Below are positions 1 to 5,564 of a stretch of DNA of 12,774 bases, piece after piece. The position numbers were made by a program, and so were the translations under genes. The notes beneath the pieces were generated by a model, which made no database searches, was not told the DNA's origin, and saw only the letters and a list, made by a program, of their open reading frames with translations. Source of the DNA: Oribacterium parvum. GTDB lineage: Bacteria; Bacillota; Clostridia; Lachnospirales; Lachnospiraceae. The stretch covers positions 1 to 12,774 of the forward strand of contig CALIEL010000401.1 of assembly GCA_938022235.1 (NCBI GenBank), written 5' to 3'. Each line of letters opens with the position of its first letter. The first letter of the stretch is position 1.

Positions 1-99
1 CAAGGGGCGGAGTCCTTCCGGCTATGGACCGGAAAAGACTTTCCGGAAGGGGAGGTCTATGCTCTTTTGGAATCAAAGGTCAAAGAAAGAGAAGGATAG
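1..99 (+). CDS. 3' end of an unidentified gene (partial)
   Basis: Frame 1 is open from the first base of the window to a TAG at 97-99 and gives 32 residues, ending in the charged stretch LLESKVKEREG. The start lies outside the window. The composition (GKDFPEGE, then a Lys/Glu-rich end) looks like a normal soluble protein C-terminus, but I do not recognise the family. The stop codon lies inside the left arm of the palindromic element that begins near 89. The gene converges on mgtE, and the bidirectional hairpin at 324-366 probably ends both transcripts. Confidence 0.55.
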   Translation, partial: QGAESFRLWTGKDFPEGEVYALLESKVKEREG

Positions 100-307
100 A
101 GATAACACATAAAGTTTTTTGCGTATCCACAGTATAGGTCTGAACACGGGGCACGCTCCCGCTAACTTCGCCTCGTAGGGGTACTTGCGAAAAACTTCAG
201 TTCCTTCGTTTTTTGCAAGTACCCACGGGCTCAGATTACCCCGTATTACAGACCTATACTGCGTATACGCACACAGATTATTTTTTGTTTTACATTCTAT
301 CCTTCTC
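89..307 (+). repeat. palindromic dispersed element, copy A
   Basis: An imperfect palindrome of about 219 bp. The outer arm GAGAAGGATAG (89-99) pairs with 297-307. GCGTAT (121-126) pairs with 265-270. CAGTATAGGTCTG (130-142) pairs perfectly with 249-261. A central hairpin pairs 179-195 with 208-224 (17 bp with one G-T). The core between the 13 bp arms (130-261) matches the reverse complement of copy B (542-675). Two blocks of about 30 bp are nearly identical, from ACACGGGGCACG on the left and to GATTACCCCGTAT on the right, while the central stem differs. No ORF of note. It could be a non-autonomous transposable element, a structured RNA, or both. Confidence 0.85.
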
Positions 308-323
308 CATCTGTAAAAACATT

Positions 324-370
324 AAACCGCTCTATGCCCTTGATTCATAAGGGCATAGAGCGGTTTTCAT
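324..370. terminator. bidirectional intrinsic terminator
   Basis: An 18 bp perfect stem (324-341 with 349-366) around the 7-base loop GATTCAT. It is followed by TTTT on the + strand and by a T-rich tract (TTTAATGTTTTT) on the minus strand. It lies between the convergent upstream gene and mgtE, so it can end transcription in both directions. The two palindromic element copies sit symmetrically on either side of it. Confidence 0.8.
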
Positions 371-391
371 CAACAGGTTTTGTCCTAAAAG

Positions 392-422
392 CCTTTTAAG
401 GTATAGACCTTTTAAACTATAG
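392..422 (+). repeat. short tandem direct repeat in the convergent spacer
   Basis: Two 15-base units, CCTTTTAAGGTATAG (392-406) and CCTTTTAAACTATAG (408-422), match at 13 of 15 positions with a 16-base period. The rest of 367-493 holds nothing that I can support as coding or structured. No role is evident. Confidence 0.4.
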
Positions 423-493
423 GTCAGGCAGGTTGTTTGATATAGGATATTTTGTCCGATAAGACTTGCTTGTTTCTGTTTTGGGGAAAAATA

Positions 494-720
494 AAAAAGA
501 AGAATAGAGATGAAAGAAGAGGTATCTTATAAGCTTTTCCGCAGTATAGCTTTGTGATACGGGGTAATCTGAGCCCGTGGGTACTTGCTGAAAGCGAGTG
601 AAACGAAGCTTGAAGCTTAGTACCCTTACGAAGGCGAAGTTAGCGGGAGCGTGCCCCGTGTACAAAGCTATACTGCGGAAAAGCAGGAATAAATATCTTT
701 TCATCTCTATTCTTCTTTTT
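494..720 (-). repeat. palindromic dispersed element, copy B (inverted)
   Basis: Second copy, in the opposite orientation and more perfect. A 22 bp outer arm (494-515) pairs exactly with 699-720. A 23 bp inner arm (533-555) pairs exactly with 662-684. The 542-675 core is homologous to 130-261 read in reverse. Arm sequences differ from copy A, but both sides change together: GTCTG/CAGAC in A is CTTTGT/ACAAAG in B, and GAGAAGGATAG in A is AAGAAGAATAG in B. The right arm ends 8 bases before the mgtE stop codon. A minus-strand reading frame through the element (417-704) looks incidental. Confidence 0.85.
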
Positions 721-728
721 GTTTTTTT

Positions 729-2129
729 CTATGCTACCTTAATCTGCATAATCTCTAAAATTAATAGCCATGTCAGTCCATAGTAGCTTACCACTCCCAC
801 CAGGTCATTGATGGTAGTAATCAATGGGCCGGAGGCTGCTGCCGGGTCTACGCCGATCTTCTTAAAGAAGATGGGGACGATGGTTCCCACAAAGGAGGAG
901 ATGACCATAGCCAGTAATAGGGAAATGCCGATACAGAAGGCAATTCCGATAGAGACATGGAGGGGCATATGCTTAAAGAAATAGATATAAGCCCCGATTC
1001 CCACTAAGGAGAAAAATCCCAAGACCAATCCGTTAATGCCGCCGATACTCATTTCCTTTACAAGTAGCTTCAGCTTGTCTCCGGCCTTTAATTGCTCGTC
1101 CATTAAGACACGGATGGTTACCGCAAGTGACTGAGTTCCTACATTTCCCGCCATATCCAAAATCAGGGATTGGAAGGCCATGACGATGGTGAGCTGCGCC
1201 ACCACAGTTTCGAAAAGTCCCACAACGGTGGAAACCAAAAGTCCCAGGAACAGAAGCATAATCAACCAGGGAAGACGTTTCTTCACACTATCCACAACAG
1301 GTTCATTTAAATCCTCTTCTGCAGAAAGACCTCCCAACTTAGCGTAGTCTTCCGCCATCTCGTCATCGGAAACCTCTAAGATATCCTGAGCAGTGATAAC
1401 ACCGAGAATTTCCTTGTACTCTCCCAGTACCGGAATAGAGTTTTCGGAATAGGCCTTAATCTTTTCCAAGCAATCCTCAATCCGTTCATCCGCATAGACA
1501 AAGGGGTAGGCAGTTTCGGTAATGTCTTCAAGCTTGGTATCCTTTCTGGCGATAATGATATCCTTTAAATCCACAGCACCGTAATAGGATTCATTTTCAT
1601 CCACCACATAAAGGGTGGAAATATTGTCATGCTCTGCAGCCTGATCAATCAAGGAACGCATAGCTTCCCGAATGTTCAGGTTACTTTCCAGGGAAACGAA
1701 ATTAGTGGTCATACGGGAACCGATCAAGTCCTCGCTATAGGATGCCAAGGACTGCAATTCTTTTCGATTCTCCAAAGGCATGCGAGAAATCCAAGCCTTC
1801 TTGATATCCGGCTCGGTCTCCTTTAAAAGGTCAACCGCATCATCCGGCTCCATCTTTACCAGAATGTCGGCAGCCTTTTGCGCATCCATTTCTTCCAGAT
1901 ATTGCCCTGCATCCTCTGCGTATTCCATCATTTCCGCAAGGCTTTCCATATCCAACAAGGAATAGAAAACTTCCCGTTCTTCTTTTGTCAGCTCCGGAAG
2001 ACAGGAGGCCATATCATTGGCATGGTAGTCTTCCAAACGCTCTTTCTTCACTGCGGGATCATCCTGCCCCCGCAAAATATCCAGAATTTCCTGCTGGTAA
2101 TCCTGTAAAACTCTCTCTTCTTCGTTCAT
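729..2129 (-). CDS. mgtE: MgtE-family magnesium transporter
   Basis: A 466-residue membrane Mg2+ channel/transporter, close to the usual MgtE length of about 450. Order: acidic N-terminal MgtE_N superhelical domain (about 15-130); a pair of CBS domains (about 135-255), which in this family sense cytosolic Mg2+ and gate the pore; a linking helix; then five membrane segments (about 286-460). Signature residues are visible: AGNVGTQSLAVT (327-338) in the second membrane helix, and DPAAASGPLITTIND (428-442), which carries the pore-lining Asp in known MgtE proteins. AAGGAG stands 5 bases before the ATG. The gene is monocistronic and convergent with the upstream partial gene. It has a long leader with a small ORF and competing hairpins, which suggests translational control. 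No M-box was recognised. Confidence 0.95.
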   Translation of the reverse strand: MNEEERVLQDYQQEILDILRGQDDPAVKKERLEDYHANDMASCLPELTKEEREVFYSLLDMESLAEMMEYAEDAGQYLEEMDAQKAADILVKMEPDDAVDLLKETEPDIKKAWISRMPLENRKELQSLASYSEDLIGSRMTTNFVSLESNLNIREAMRSLIDQAAEHDNISTLYVVDENESYYGAVDLKDIIIARKDTKLEDITETAYPFVYADERIEDCLEKIKAYSENSIPVLGEYKEILGVITAQDILEVSDDEMAEDYAKLGGLSAEEDLNEPVVDSVKKRLPWLIMLLFLGLLVSTVVGLFETVVAQLTIVMAFQSLILDMAGNVGTQSLAVTIRVLMDEQLKAGDKLKLLVKEMSIGGINGLVLGFFSLVGIGAYIYFFKHMPLHVSIGIAFCIGISLLLAMVISSFVGTIVPIFFKKIGVDPAAASGPLITTINDLVGVVSYYGLTWLLILEIMQIKVA

Positions 2130-2136
2130 GTAAGCT

Positions 2137-2168
2137 CCTTCCCAAAAAAACTATGGACACAGGGAAAA
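2137..2168 (-). promoter_or_regulatory. hairpin sequestering the mgtE ribosome binding site
   Basis: In the minus-strand RNA, UUUUCCC (2168-2162) can pair with GGGAAGG (2143-2137). The second arm includes most of the mgtE Shine-Dalgarno AAGGAG (2140-2135). The loop is 18 bases. This would hide the ribosome site. The same UCCC bases can instead pair upstream with the leader ORF (2230-2241), so the two structures are exclusive. Drawn by eye. Confidence 0.45.
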
Positions 2169-2256
2169 GAACTTATGATATTTTCACGATTTATCCGATC
2201 AGAAGGAAGGATTGATAGAAATTCACAAATCCCTGCCCCATGGAAATATCATAAGT
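2153..2256 (-). promoter_or_regulatory. structured mgtE leader with alternative pairings
   Basis: A 13 bp perfect stem joins 2244-2256 to 2171-2183 (ACTTATGATATTT and its complement). A second pairing joins 2230-2235 to 2160-2165 (6 bp) and 2238-2241 to 2153-2156 (4 bp). The second pairing crosses the first, so it would form a pseudoknot or compete with it. It also uses bases needed for the ribosome-site hairpin. One arm of each pairing lies inside the small leader ORF, so a translating ribosome would affect folding. The pairings are seen in the sequence. The switching role is inferred. Confidence 0.5.
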
Positions 2257-2292
2257 ACTAGGATCCGTGTCGTCGCCGCTTTTCATTTGCAT
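2191..2292 (-). CDS. putative mgtE leader peptide (33 aa)
   Basis: A 33-residue ORF in the mgtE 5' leader, starting MQMKSGDDTDPSTYD and ending SFLLIG. A purine-rich site AAAGGAAGG precedes it. AAAGG is 7 bases from the first ATG, and GGAAGG is 9 bases from the second in-frame ATG (2284-2286), so the start is ambiguous. The peptide has an acidic/proline patch (DDTDP, residues 7-11). Such patches destabilise translating ribosomes when Mg2+ is low, as described for the Salmonella mgtA leader MgtL. The ORF stops about 60 bases before mgtE, and its codons contain one arm of each leader pairing. It may be a regulatory ORF rather than a functional protein. Alternatively it is chance. Confidence 0.4.
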   Translation of the reverse strand: MQMKSGDDTDPSTYDISMGQGFVNFYQSFLLIG

Positions 2293-2346
2293 TTTCCTTC
2301 CTTTCTCTTGAATTTTTGCAAGTAAAAACTCGCATAAGCCTGTGTA

Positions 2347-2375
2347 AGTGTAACACGGAAGAGAGGGCGGGGCAA
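2347..2375 (-). promoter_or_regulatory. candidate mgtE promoter
   Basis: On the minus strand, TTGCCC (2375-2370) and TACACT (2352-2347) are separated by 17 bases and match the sigma-A consensus at 4 of 6 positions each. The transcript would begin near 2340 and include the leader ORF and all leader stems before mgtE. Alternatives further upstream cannot be excluded. Confidence 0.35.
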
Positions 2376-2478
2376 TGGCTTTCAGGAAGAAAAAGTAAGA
2401 AGTTCTATATAGGGAGGAAAGCAAGATATGTTCCGGAGAAGTCGGTAGAATATTCCTAGCAGGTTAACAGAAAGTATC

Positions 2479-2507
2479 TTGTATAAGAGTCGAATAGAAG
2501 TTATTAT
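2479..2507 (+). promoter_or_regulatory. candidate promoter of the AAA/DUF4143 gene
   Basis: TTGTAT (2479-2484) and TATTAT (2502-2507) are 17 bases apart. The -10 matches the consensus at 5 of 6 positions, the -35 at only 3 of 6. It lies about 50 bases before the ATG at 2560, which has AAAGGAGAG at 2546-2554. A small GCCT/AGGC hairpin (2521-2532) lies in the short leader. The promoter diverges from mgtE. Confidence 0.4.
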
Positions 2508-2559
2508 ATTGAATATAAAAGCCTTTTTAGGCAATAAAATTCAATAAAGGAGAGAGCTT

Positions 2560-3849
2560 ATGGAAATCCAAAGAGATAGCTATTTAAATCAGCTTATATC
2601 CTATCGCTTTGACGGTTTGGTCAAAGTGATTACCGGAATTAGACGTTGTGGAAAGTCCTATTTGTTGAAGAAGCTATATAAAGACTATTTGCTTAATCAG
2701 CATGTGAAGGAAGAGCAGATCATCAGTATTGAGCTGGACTTGGCAAAAGATATTCAATTTAGAGATCCACTTCGTTTAAGTTCCTTTGTTAGAGAGAAGC
2801 TTTCCGGAACAACAGAAGAACACTATCTTTTTATTGATGAAATACAGATGTCGGATGAAGTCCCGAATCCCTACAACCCCGAGGGGAAGAAGATTAGTTT
2901 TTATGATGCCTTAAATGATTTACGCTCCATTACGAATCTGGATGTGTATGTGACGGGAAGCAATTCCAAGATGCTTTCCAGCGATATTCTTACGGAGTTT
3001 CGGGGGAGAAGTGATGAAATCCGAGTCCATCCCTTAAGCTTTTCGGAGTACTATTCCGCAGTAGGAGGGGATAAAAATGAAGCTTTCGACGACTATGCCT
3101 TTTATGGAGGGATGCCCTTAATCTTATCCAGACCAAATGAACTTGCAAAGATGAACTACCTAAAATCCCTCTTTTCGGAGGTGTATATCAAGGATATCGT
3201 GGAGCGAAAGAAAATCGAAAGACAGGATATTCTGGAGCAGATTTTGGATTTGCTCTGTTCTTCCATCGGTTCTCTTACGAATCCGGCAAAGCTGGCCAAT
3301 ACCTTGCAATCCAAGCAAGGCATTTCCGTATCTCCGAACACCATTCGAGCGTATATCGGACACTTGGAGGATGCCTTTCTCTTCTCGGAAAGTAAACGCT
3401 ACGATGTGAAGGGAAAAGCCTACTTTGACTCACCAAATAAATATTACTGTGAGGATATCGGTTTACGAAATGCAAGAATCGGTTTTCGGCAGCAAGAGAT
3501 GACCCATATCATGGAAAATATTCTCTATAACGAATTGATGGTAAGACAGTTTTCCGTGGATGTGGGGGTAGTATATGCCAGAGAAAAGAATGAAAAGGGG
3601 AATTCCGTTAGGACGGCTCGTGAGATTGATTTTGTGATAAATTCCGGAGGAAAGAGAACATATATTCAATCCGCTTACGCTATGCCCACAGAAGAAAAGA
3701 CGGAGATAGAGCTTAGACCTTTTTCACTTACCGGTGACTCTTTTCCTAAAGTTTTGGTGCGCAGAGACATAGGAAAACGTTGGTATGATGACTATGGCGT
3801 TTTGCATATCAATCTGATTGATTTCCTCTTGGATAAGACGGTGATTTAA
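2560..3849 (+). CDS. AAA ATPase with C-terminal DUF4143 domain
   Basis: A 429-residue cytoplasmic P-loop ATPase of the AAA_14/DUF4143 family, common and often multicopy in anaerobic Firmicutes and Bacteroidetes. Its biological role is not established. Walker A is GIRRCGKS (26-33). Walker B is LFIDEIQ (90-96, D93 E94). A sensor-like TGSNS (132-136) leads into the family motif LTEFRGRSDEIRVHPLSFSEY (144-164), with likely trans-acting arginines at 148 and 150. Residues about 200-310 resemble a helical/winged segment. The C-terminal part has REIDFVI...YIQSAY (354-373), a degenerate PD-(D/E)XK-like core with Gln/Ser where Lys would be expected, so nuclease activity is doubtful. The length is normal and both ends look intact. 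It is transcribed alone, divergent from mgtE, with hairpins downstream. Confidence 0.88.
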   Translation: MEIQRDSYLNQLISYRFDGLVKVITGIRRCGKSYLLKKLYKDYLLNQHVKEEQIISIELDLAKDIQFRDPLRLSSFVREKLSGTTEEHYLFIDEIQMSDEVPNPYNPEGKKISFYDALNDLRSITNLDVYVTGSNSKMLSSDILTEFRGRSDEIRVHPLSFSEYYSAVGGDKNEAFDDYAFYGGMPLILSRPNELAKMNYLKSLFSEVYIKDIVERKKIERQDILEQILDLLCSSIGSLTNPAKLANTLQSKQGISVSPNTIRAYIGHLEDAFLFSESKRYDVKGKAYFDSPNKYYCEDIGLRNARIGFRQQEMTHIMENILYNELMVRQFSVDVGVVYAREKNEKGNSVRTAREIDFVINSGGKRTYIQSAYAMPTEEKTEIELRPFSLTGDSFPKVLVRRDIGKRWYDDYGVLHINLIDFLLDKTVI

Positions 3850-3900
3850 GGTTTTTTCTGTTTTTCTATAATTTCATTCATAACATTAGATTAAGAGTAA

Positions 3901-3940
3901 GAAGCCCATAAATGGTATAACTATGCCATTTATGGGCTTC
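3901..3940 (+). terminator. long perfect stem-loop after the ATPase gene
   Basis: GAAGCCCATAAATGG (3901-3915) pairs fully with 3926-3940, and three further pairs (one G-U) extend the stem to 18 bp with loop AACT. It lies 51 bases after the stop codon. The downstream tract TGTTCC is poor in T for a classical terminator, so it may act mainly in RNA processing or stability, or be a remnant of a repeat. Confidence 0.55.
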
Positions 3941-3957
3941 TGTTCCATGTCAAAAAA

Positions 3958-3998
3958 CCTACTCCATTTACGGATATTATCCGAATGTGGAGTATAGG
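3958..3998 (+). other. second hairpin in the ATPase-Rpn spacer
   Basis: ACTCCA (3961-3966) pairs with TGGAGT (3988-3993), and CGGAT (3971-3975) with ATCCG (3979-3983). CCT (3958-3960) and AGG (3996-3998) are at the base. The stem is interrupted and has no T tract. It lies 18 bases after the previous stem-loop and about 95 bases before the Rpn gene. The remainder of this 244-base spacer is AT-rich, without a promoter that I can defend. Confidence 0.4.
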
Positions 3999-4093
3999 TG
4001 ATTTTGAATGAAGGTCGTATACTAGGATAAAGTTCATGTTTCTATTCATAGTATTCTTAATCTATATTTCTTTTCATTACAAGGAGGGAACTC

Positions 4094-4957
4094 ATGCCTA
4101 AATCTAAAGTTGAAAATGATATTGTGGAAAAGCAAAAAATCATTTCTTCTCTTACGCTCATGGATGATTTATTTATGAAAGTGGTTTTGCAAGATAAGGA
4201 ATGTACAGAATATATTCTGCAAACTATTATGGACGATTCTACATTAAAGCTGAAAAGACAAAGCCTTCAAAAGAATTTATCGAATCTTCATGGACATTCT
4301 TTGGTTTTAGACTGCCTCTGCGAAGATAGGGATAATAATATTTACAATATTGAAATTCAAAATAACATTTCCGGAGCAGAGCCTAAACGAGCGCGTTATC
4401 ATGCCGGTCTAATGGATATGCACTATCTAAAAAAAGGAAATCATTTTTCGCAATTACCCAAATCCTATGTTATATTTATTACAGCAAATGATGTGCTTCA
4501 TGGGCAACTTCAGATTTATCATATAGAAAGAACAATACAAGAATCCGGAAAGCCGTTTTGGGATGAGTCTCATATTATTTATTTTAATACATCCTATGTA
4601 GATAATAGTCCCTTGGGGAAATTAGCAGAAGATTTTCATGCAAAAGAAACTGAACAAATGAATTCAGATATATTATCAAAGAGAGTTGCACTACTAAAAA
4701 ATGCAAAGCCAAATGAAAAAGGAGGCAAAGAAATGAATGTTTTATTAGAGAATTATAGAAAAAAAGCCCTCAAAGAAGGAATAGAAAAAGGAATAGAAAA
4801 AGGAATAGAAAAAGGTAGGGAAGAAGAATATATTGCTAAACAAAAGGTAATACAATTAATGGGACTGTTGGCAGACCATGGTAGAATTGATGATATTAAG
4901 AAATCTTCTATAGATCAGGAGTATCTACAATCTTTGCTCTTGGAGTTTGGCTTATAA
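4094..4957 (+). CDS. Rpn / PD-(D/E)XK nuclease family transposase-like protein
   Basis: A 287-residue protein of the Rpn/PDDEXK_2 family (recombination-promoting nucleases related to YhgA-like putative transposases). Members are DNA endonucleases linked to recombination and phage defence. The N-terminal family motif is LTLMDDLFMKVVL (20-32). The nuclease core shows D73 in LVLDCLCED and E87-x-Q89 in YNIEIQ, followed by the conserved RARYHAGLMD (99-108). After the core come a linker, a GIEK repeat helix (229-240) and a C-terminal tail (241-287), the normal Rpn layout. AAGGAGGG precedes the ATG. Codon use is clearly more AT-rich than in the neighbouring ATPase and mgtE, suggesting transfer. A strong internal ribosome site precedes M214. 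It is probably co-transcribed with the RelB-like gene 33 bases downstream. Confidence 0.88.
   Translation: MPKSKVENDIVEKQKIISSLTLMDDLFMKVVLQDKECTEYILQTIMDDSTLKLKRQSLQKNLSNLHGHSLVLDCLCEDRDNNIYNIEIQNNISGAEPKRARYHAGLMDMHYLKKGNHFSQLPKSYVIFITANDVLHGQLQIYHIERTIQESGKPFWDESHIIYFNTSYVDNSPLGKLAEDFHAKETEQMNSDILSKRVALLKNAKPNEKGGKEMNVLLENYRKKALKEGIEKGIEKGIEKGREEEYIAKQKVIQLMGLLADHGRIDDIKKSSIDQEYLQSLLLEFGL
4733..4957 (+). CDS. internal in-frame ORF of the Rpn gene (RpnS-like, 74 aa)
   Basis: Inside the Rpn gene, the near-perfect Shine-Dalgarno AAAAAGGAGG (4716-4725) stands 7 bases before an in-frame ATG (M214). It would yield a separate 74-residue protein made of the GIEK coil and C-terminal tail, lacking the nuclease core. 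E. coli rpn genes are known to encode a short C-terminal product from an internal start (RpnS) that inhibits the full-length nuclease (RpnL). Position, length and content here match that arrangement. The signal is as good as that of the main start. Expression is inferred, and the purine run also encodes EKGG in the parent protein, which could by itself create a chance site. Confidence 0.55.
   Translation: MNVLLENYRKKALKEGIEKGIEKGIEKGREEEYIAKQKVIQLMGLLADHGRIDDIKKSSIDQEYLQSLLLEFGL
4778..4813 (+). repeat. three perfect 12-bp tandem repeats (GIEK x3)
   Basis: The unit GGAATAGAAAAA occurs three times without change (4778-4789, 4790-4801, 4802-4813), in frame, each encoding Gly-Ile-Glu-Lys in the C-terminal helix of the Rpn protein. 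Because 12 is divisible by 3, slippage would lengthen or shorten the coil by four residues without a frameshift, in both the full-length and the internal product. KG-E-type repeats here are typical of the family. Confidence 0.9.
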
Positions 4958-4990
4958 ATAAGTCTTATAATAATAGAGAGGAGTAGGAAG

Positions 4991-5242
4991 ATGGCAAAGG
5001 AAGTAGCTTCCCTTAAGAAGAAAACTAACTTGGAGATTACTATTGAGACTTTGCGTGAAGTAGAGCAGCTAAAAAATGCACCTAATAAAAAAAGCTATTC
5101 CTCATTTGCTGAATTACTAAAAGATATAGAAGATGAAGATATTTATGAGGAATTAGAACGTTCTGAAGAAGATATTGCTGCCGGAAGGACTATATCCGGA
5201 AACGAAGCACTAAAAGAGCTAAGAGAAAAATATGGCTTGTAA
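4991..5242 (+). CDS. RelB/Phd-like orphan antitoxin
   Basis: An 83-residue acidic protein with an AGAGGAG ribosome site. The N-terminal part (TNLEITIETLREVEQLKN) could be a short strand-helix DNA-binding or dimerisation segment. The C-terminal part, EELERSEEDIAAGRTISGNEALKELREKYGL in residues 53-83, resembles the toxin-wrapping tail of RelB/YefM-type antitoxins. A partner RelE/ParE toxin would normally follow at once, but none is present. Only a terminator lies downstream, and no toxin remnant is visible to 5618. The partner may be lost, or the protein may act with the Rpn nuclease with which it shares the operon. The family call rests on remembered sequence style, so confidence is moderate. 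Confidence 0.5.
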   Translation: MAKEVASLKKKTNLEITIETLREVEQLKNAPNKKSYSSFAELLKDIEDEDIYEELERSEEDIAAGRTISGNEALKELREKYGL

Positions 5243-5277
5243 GTTGTTTCTTTTATAGATAAACACTTTGCAAAGTA

Positions 5278-5322
5278 TAAAAGAGGGATGGATTATTAAA
5301 AATTAATACATCCCCTCTTTTT
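5278..5322 (+). terminator. intrinsic terminator of the Rpn-antitoxin unit
   Basis: AAAAGAGGGATG (5278-5289) pairs with 5308-5320, with one bulged C at 5311, around an AT-rich loop. The stem ends in a run of six T (5317-5322). It lies 35 bases after the antitoxin-like stop codon and closes the operon. Confidence 0.75.
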
Positions 5323-5391
5323 TGTCGAAATACTTCCGTTGAAAAAATTTCTACTTAATAAGAATAGGGCACTGTGGAGGAATGACTAATC

Positions 5392-5421
5392 GAAAAGAAA
5401 GGATTCCTTTACATGCTTTTC
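5392..5421 (+). promoter_or_regulatory. nested palindrome upstream of the adhesin promoter
   Basis: AAAGGA/TCCTTT (5398-5403, 5405-5410) is a 13-base palindrome with a single central base. It is flanked by GAAAAG (5392-5397) and CTTTTC (5416-5421), which also pair. It sits 50 bases before the -10 box at 5472, a possible regulator site or hairpin. The rest of 5323-5471 is AT-rich and shows nothing else that I can support. Confidence 0.3.
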
Positions 5422-5471
5422 CAAAAATAAAAAATTAAAATAAAAATGCATTTTGCGAAAAAACTTTCTAT

Positions 5472-5477
5472 TATAAT
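5472..5477 (+). promoter_or_regulatory. adhesin gene -10 box
   Basis: A perfect TATAAT in an AT-rich setting. No good -35 is found at 16-18 bases, which suggests dependence on an activator or a weak promoter. Transcription would start near 5484 and leave about 140 bases of untranslated leader before the start codon at 5625. Confidence 0.5.
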
Positions 5478-5488
5478 TTTTCTAAAAA

Positions 5489-5564
5489 GGCCGATATTGT
5501 AGTGTGAGAAAGAAAAGGGTATTTATTTAGTACTTTCTCAGACGGCAATGCGGCCCATTTTTTT
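5489..5564 (+). terminator. promoter-proximal terminator / attenuator in adhesin leader
   Basis: A long interrupted hairpin pairs GGCCG (5489-5493) with CGGCC (5551-5555), ATTG (5496-5499) with CAAT (5546-5549), and TGAGAAAG (5505-5512) with CTTTCTCA (5533-5540), with a 20-base loop. After CA come seven T (5558-5564), the form of an intrinsic terminator. It begins about 5 bases after the predicted transcription start of the adhesin gene, so it could prevent expression unless read through. There is little room for a separate sensing domain ahead of it. No known riboswitch class was recognised. Confidence 0.5.

Noticed and set aside
130..261. Integron attC site
   Set aside because: The palindrome lacks the GTTRRRY and RYYYAAC core sites, and no integrase or gene cassettes are nearby.
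417..704. 95-residue minus-strand reading frame
   Set aside because: It runs through the palindromic element copy B and changes character at its borders. It has no ribosome site that I can support, and the element itself explains the sequence.
2130..2340. M-box (ykoK) magnesium riboswitch before mgtE
   Set aside because: None of the conserved M-box core segments could be found on the minus strand. Simple stems and a small ORF fill the leader instead.
5382..5438. 18-codon ORF after GGAGG (MTNRKERIPLHAFPKIKN) as a toxin remnant or leader peptide
   Set aside because: The ribosome site is only one base from the ATG, the ORF lies upstream of the likely adhesin promoter, and it does not resemble a RelE/ParE remnant that I can defend.
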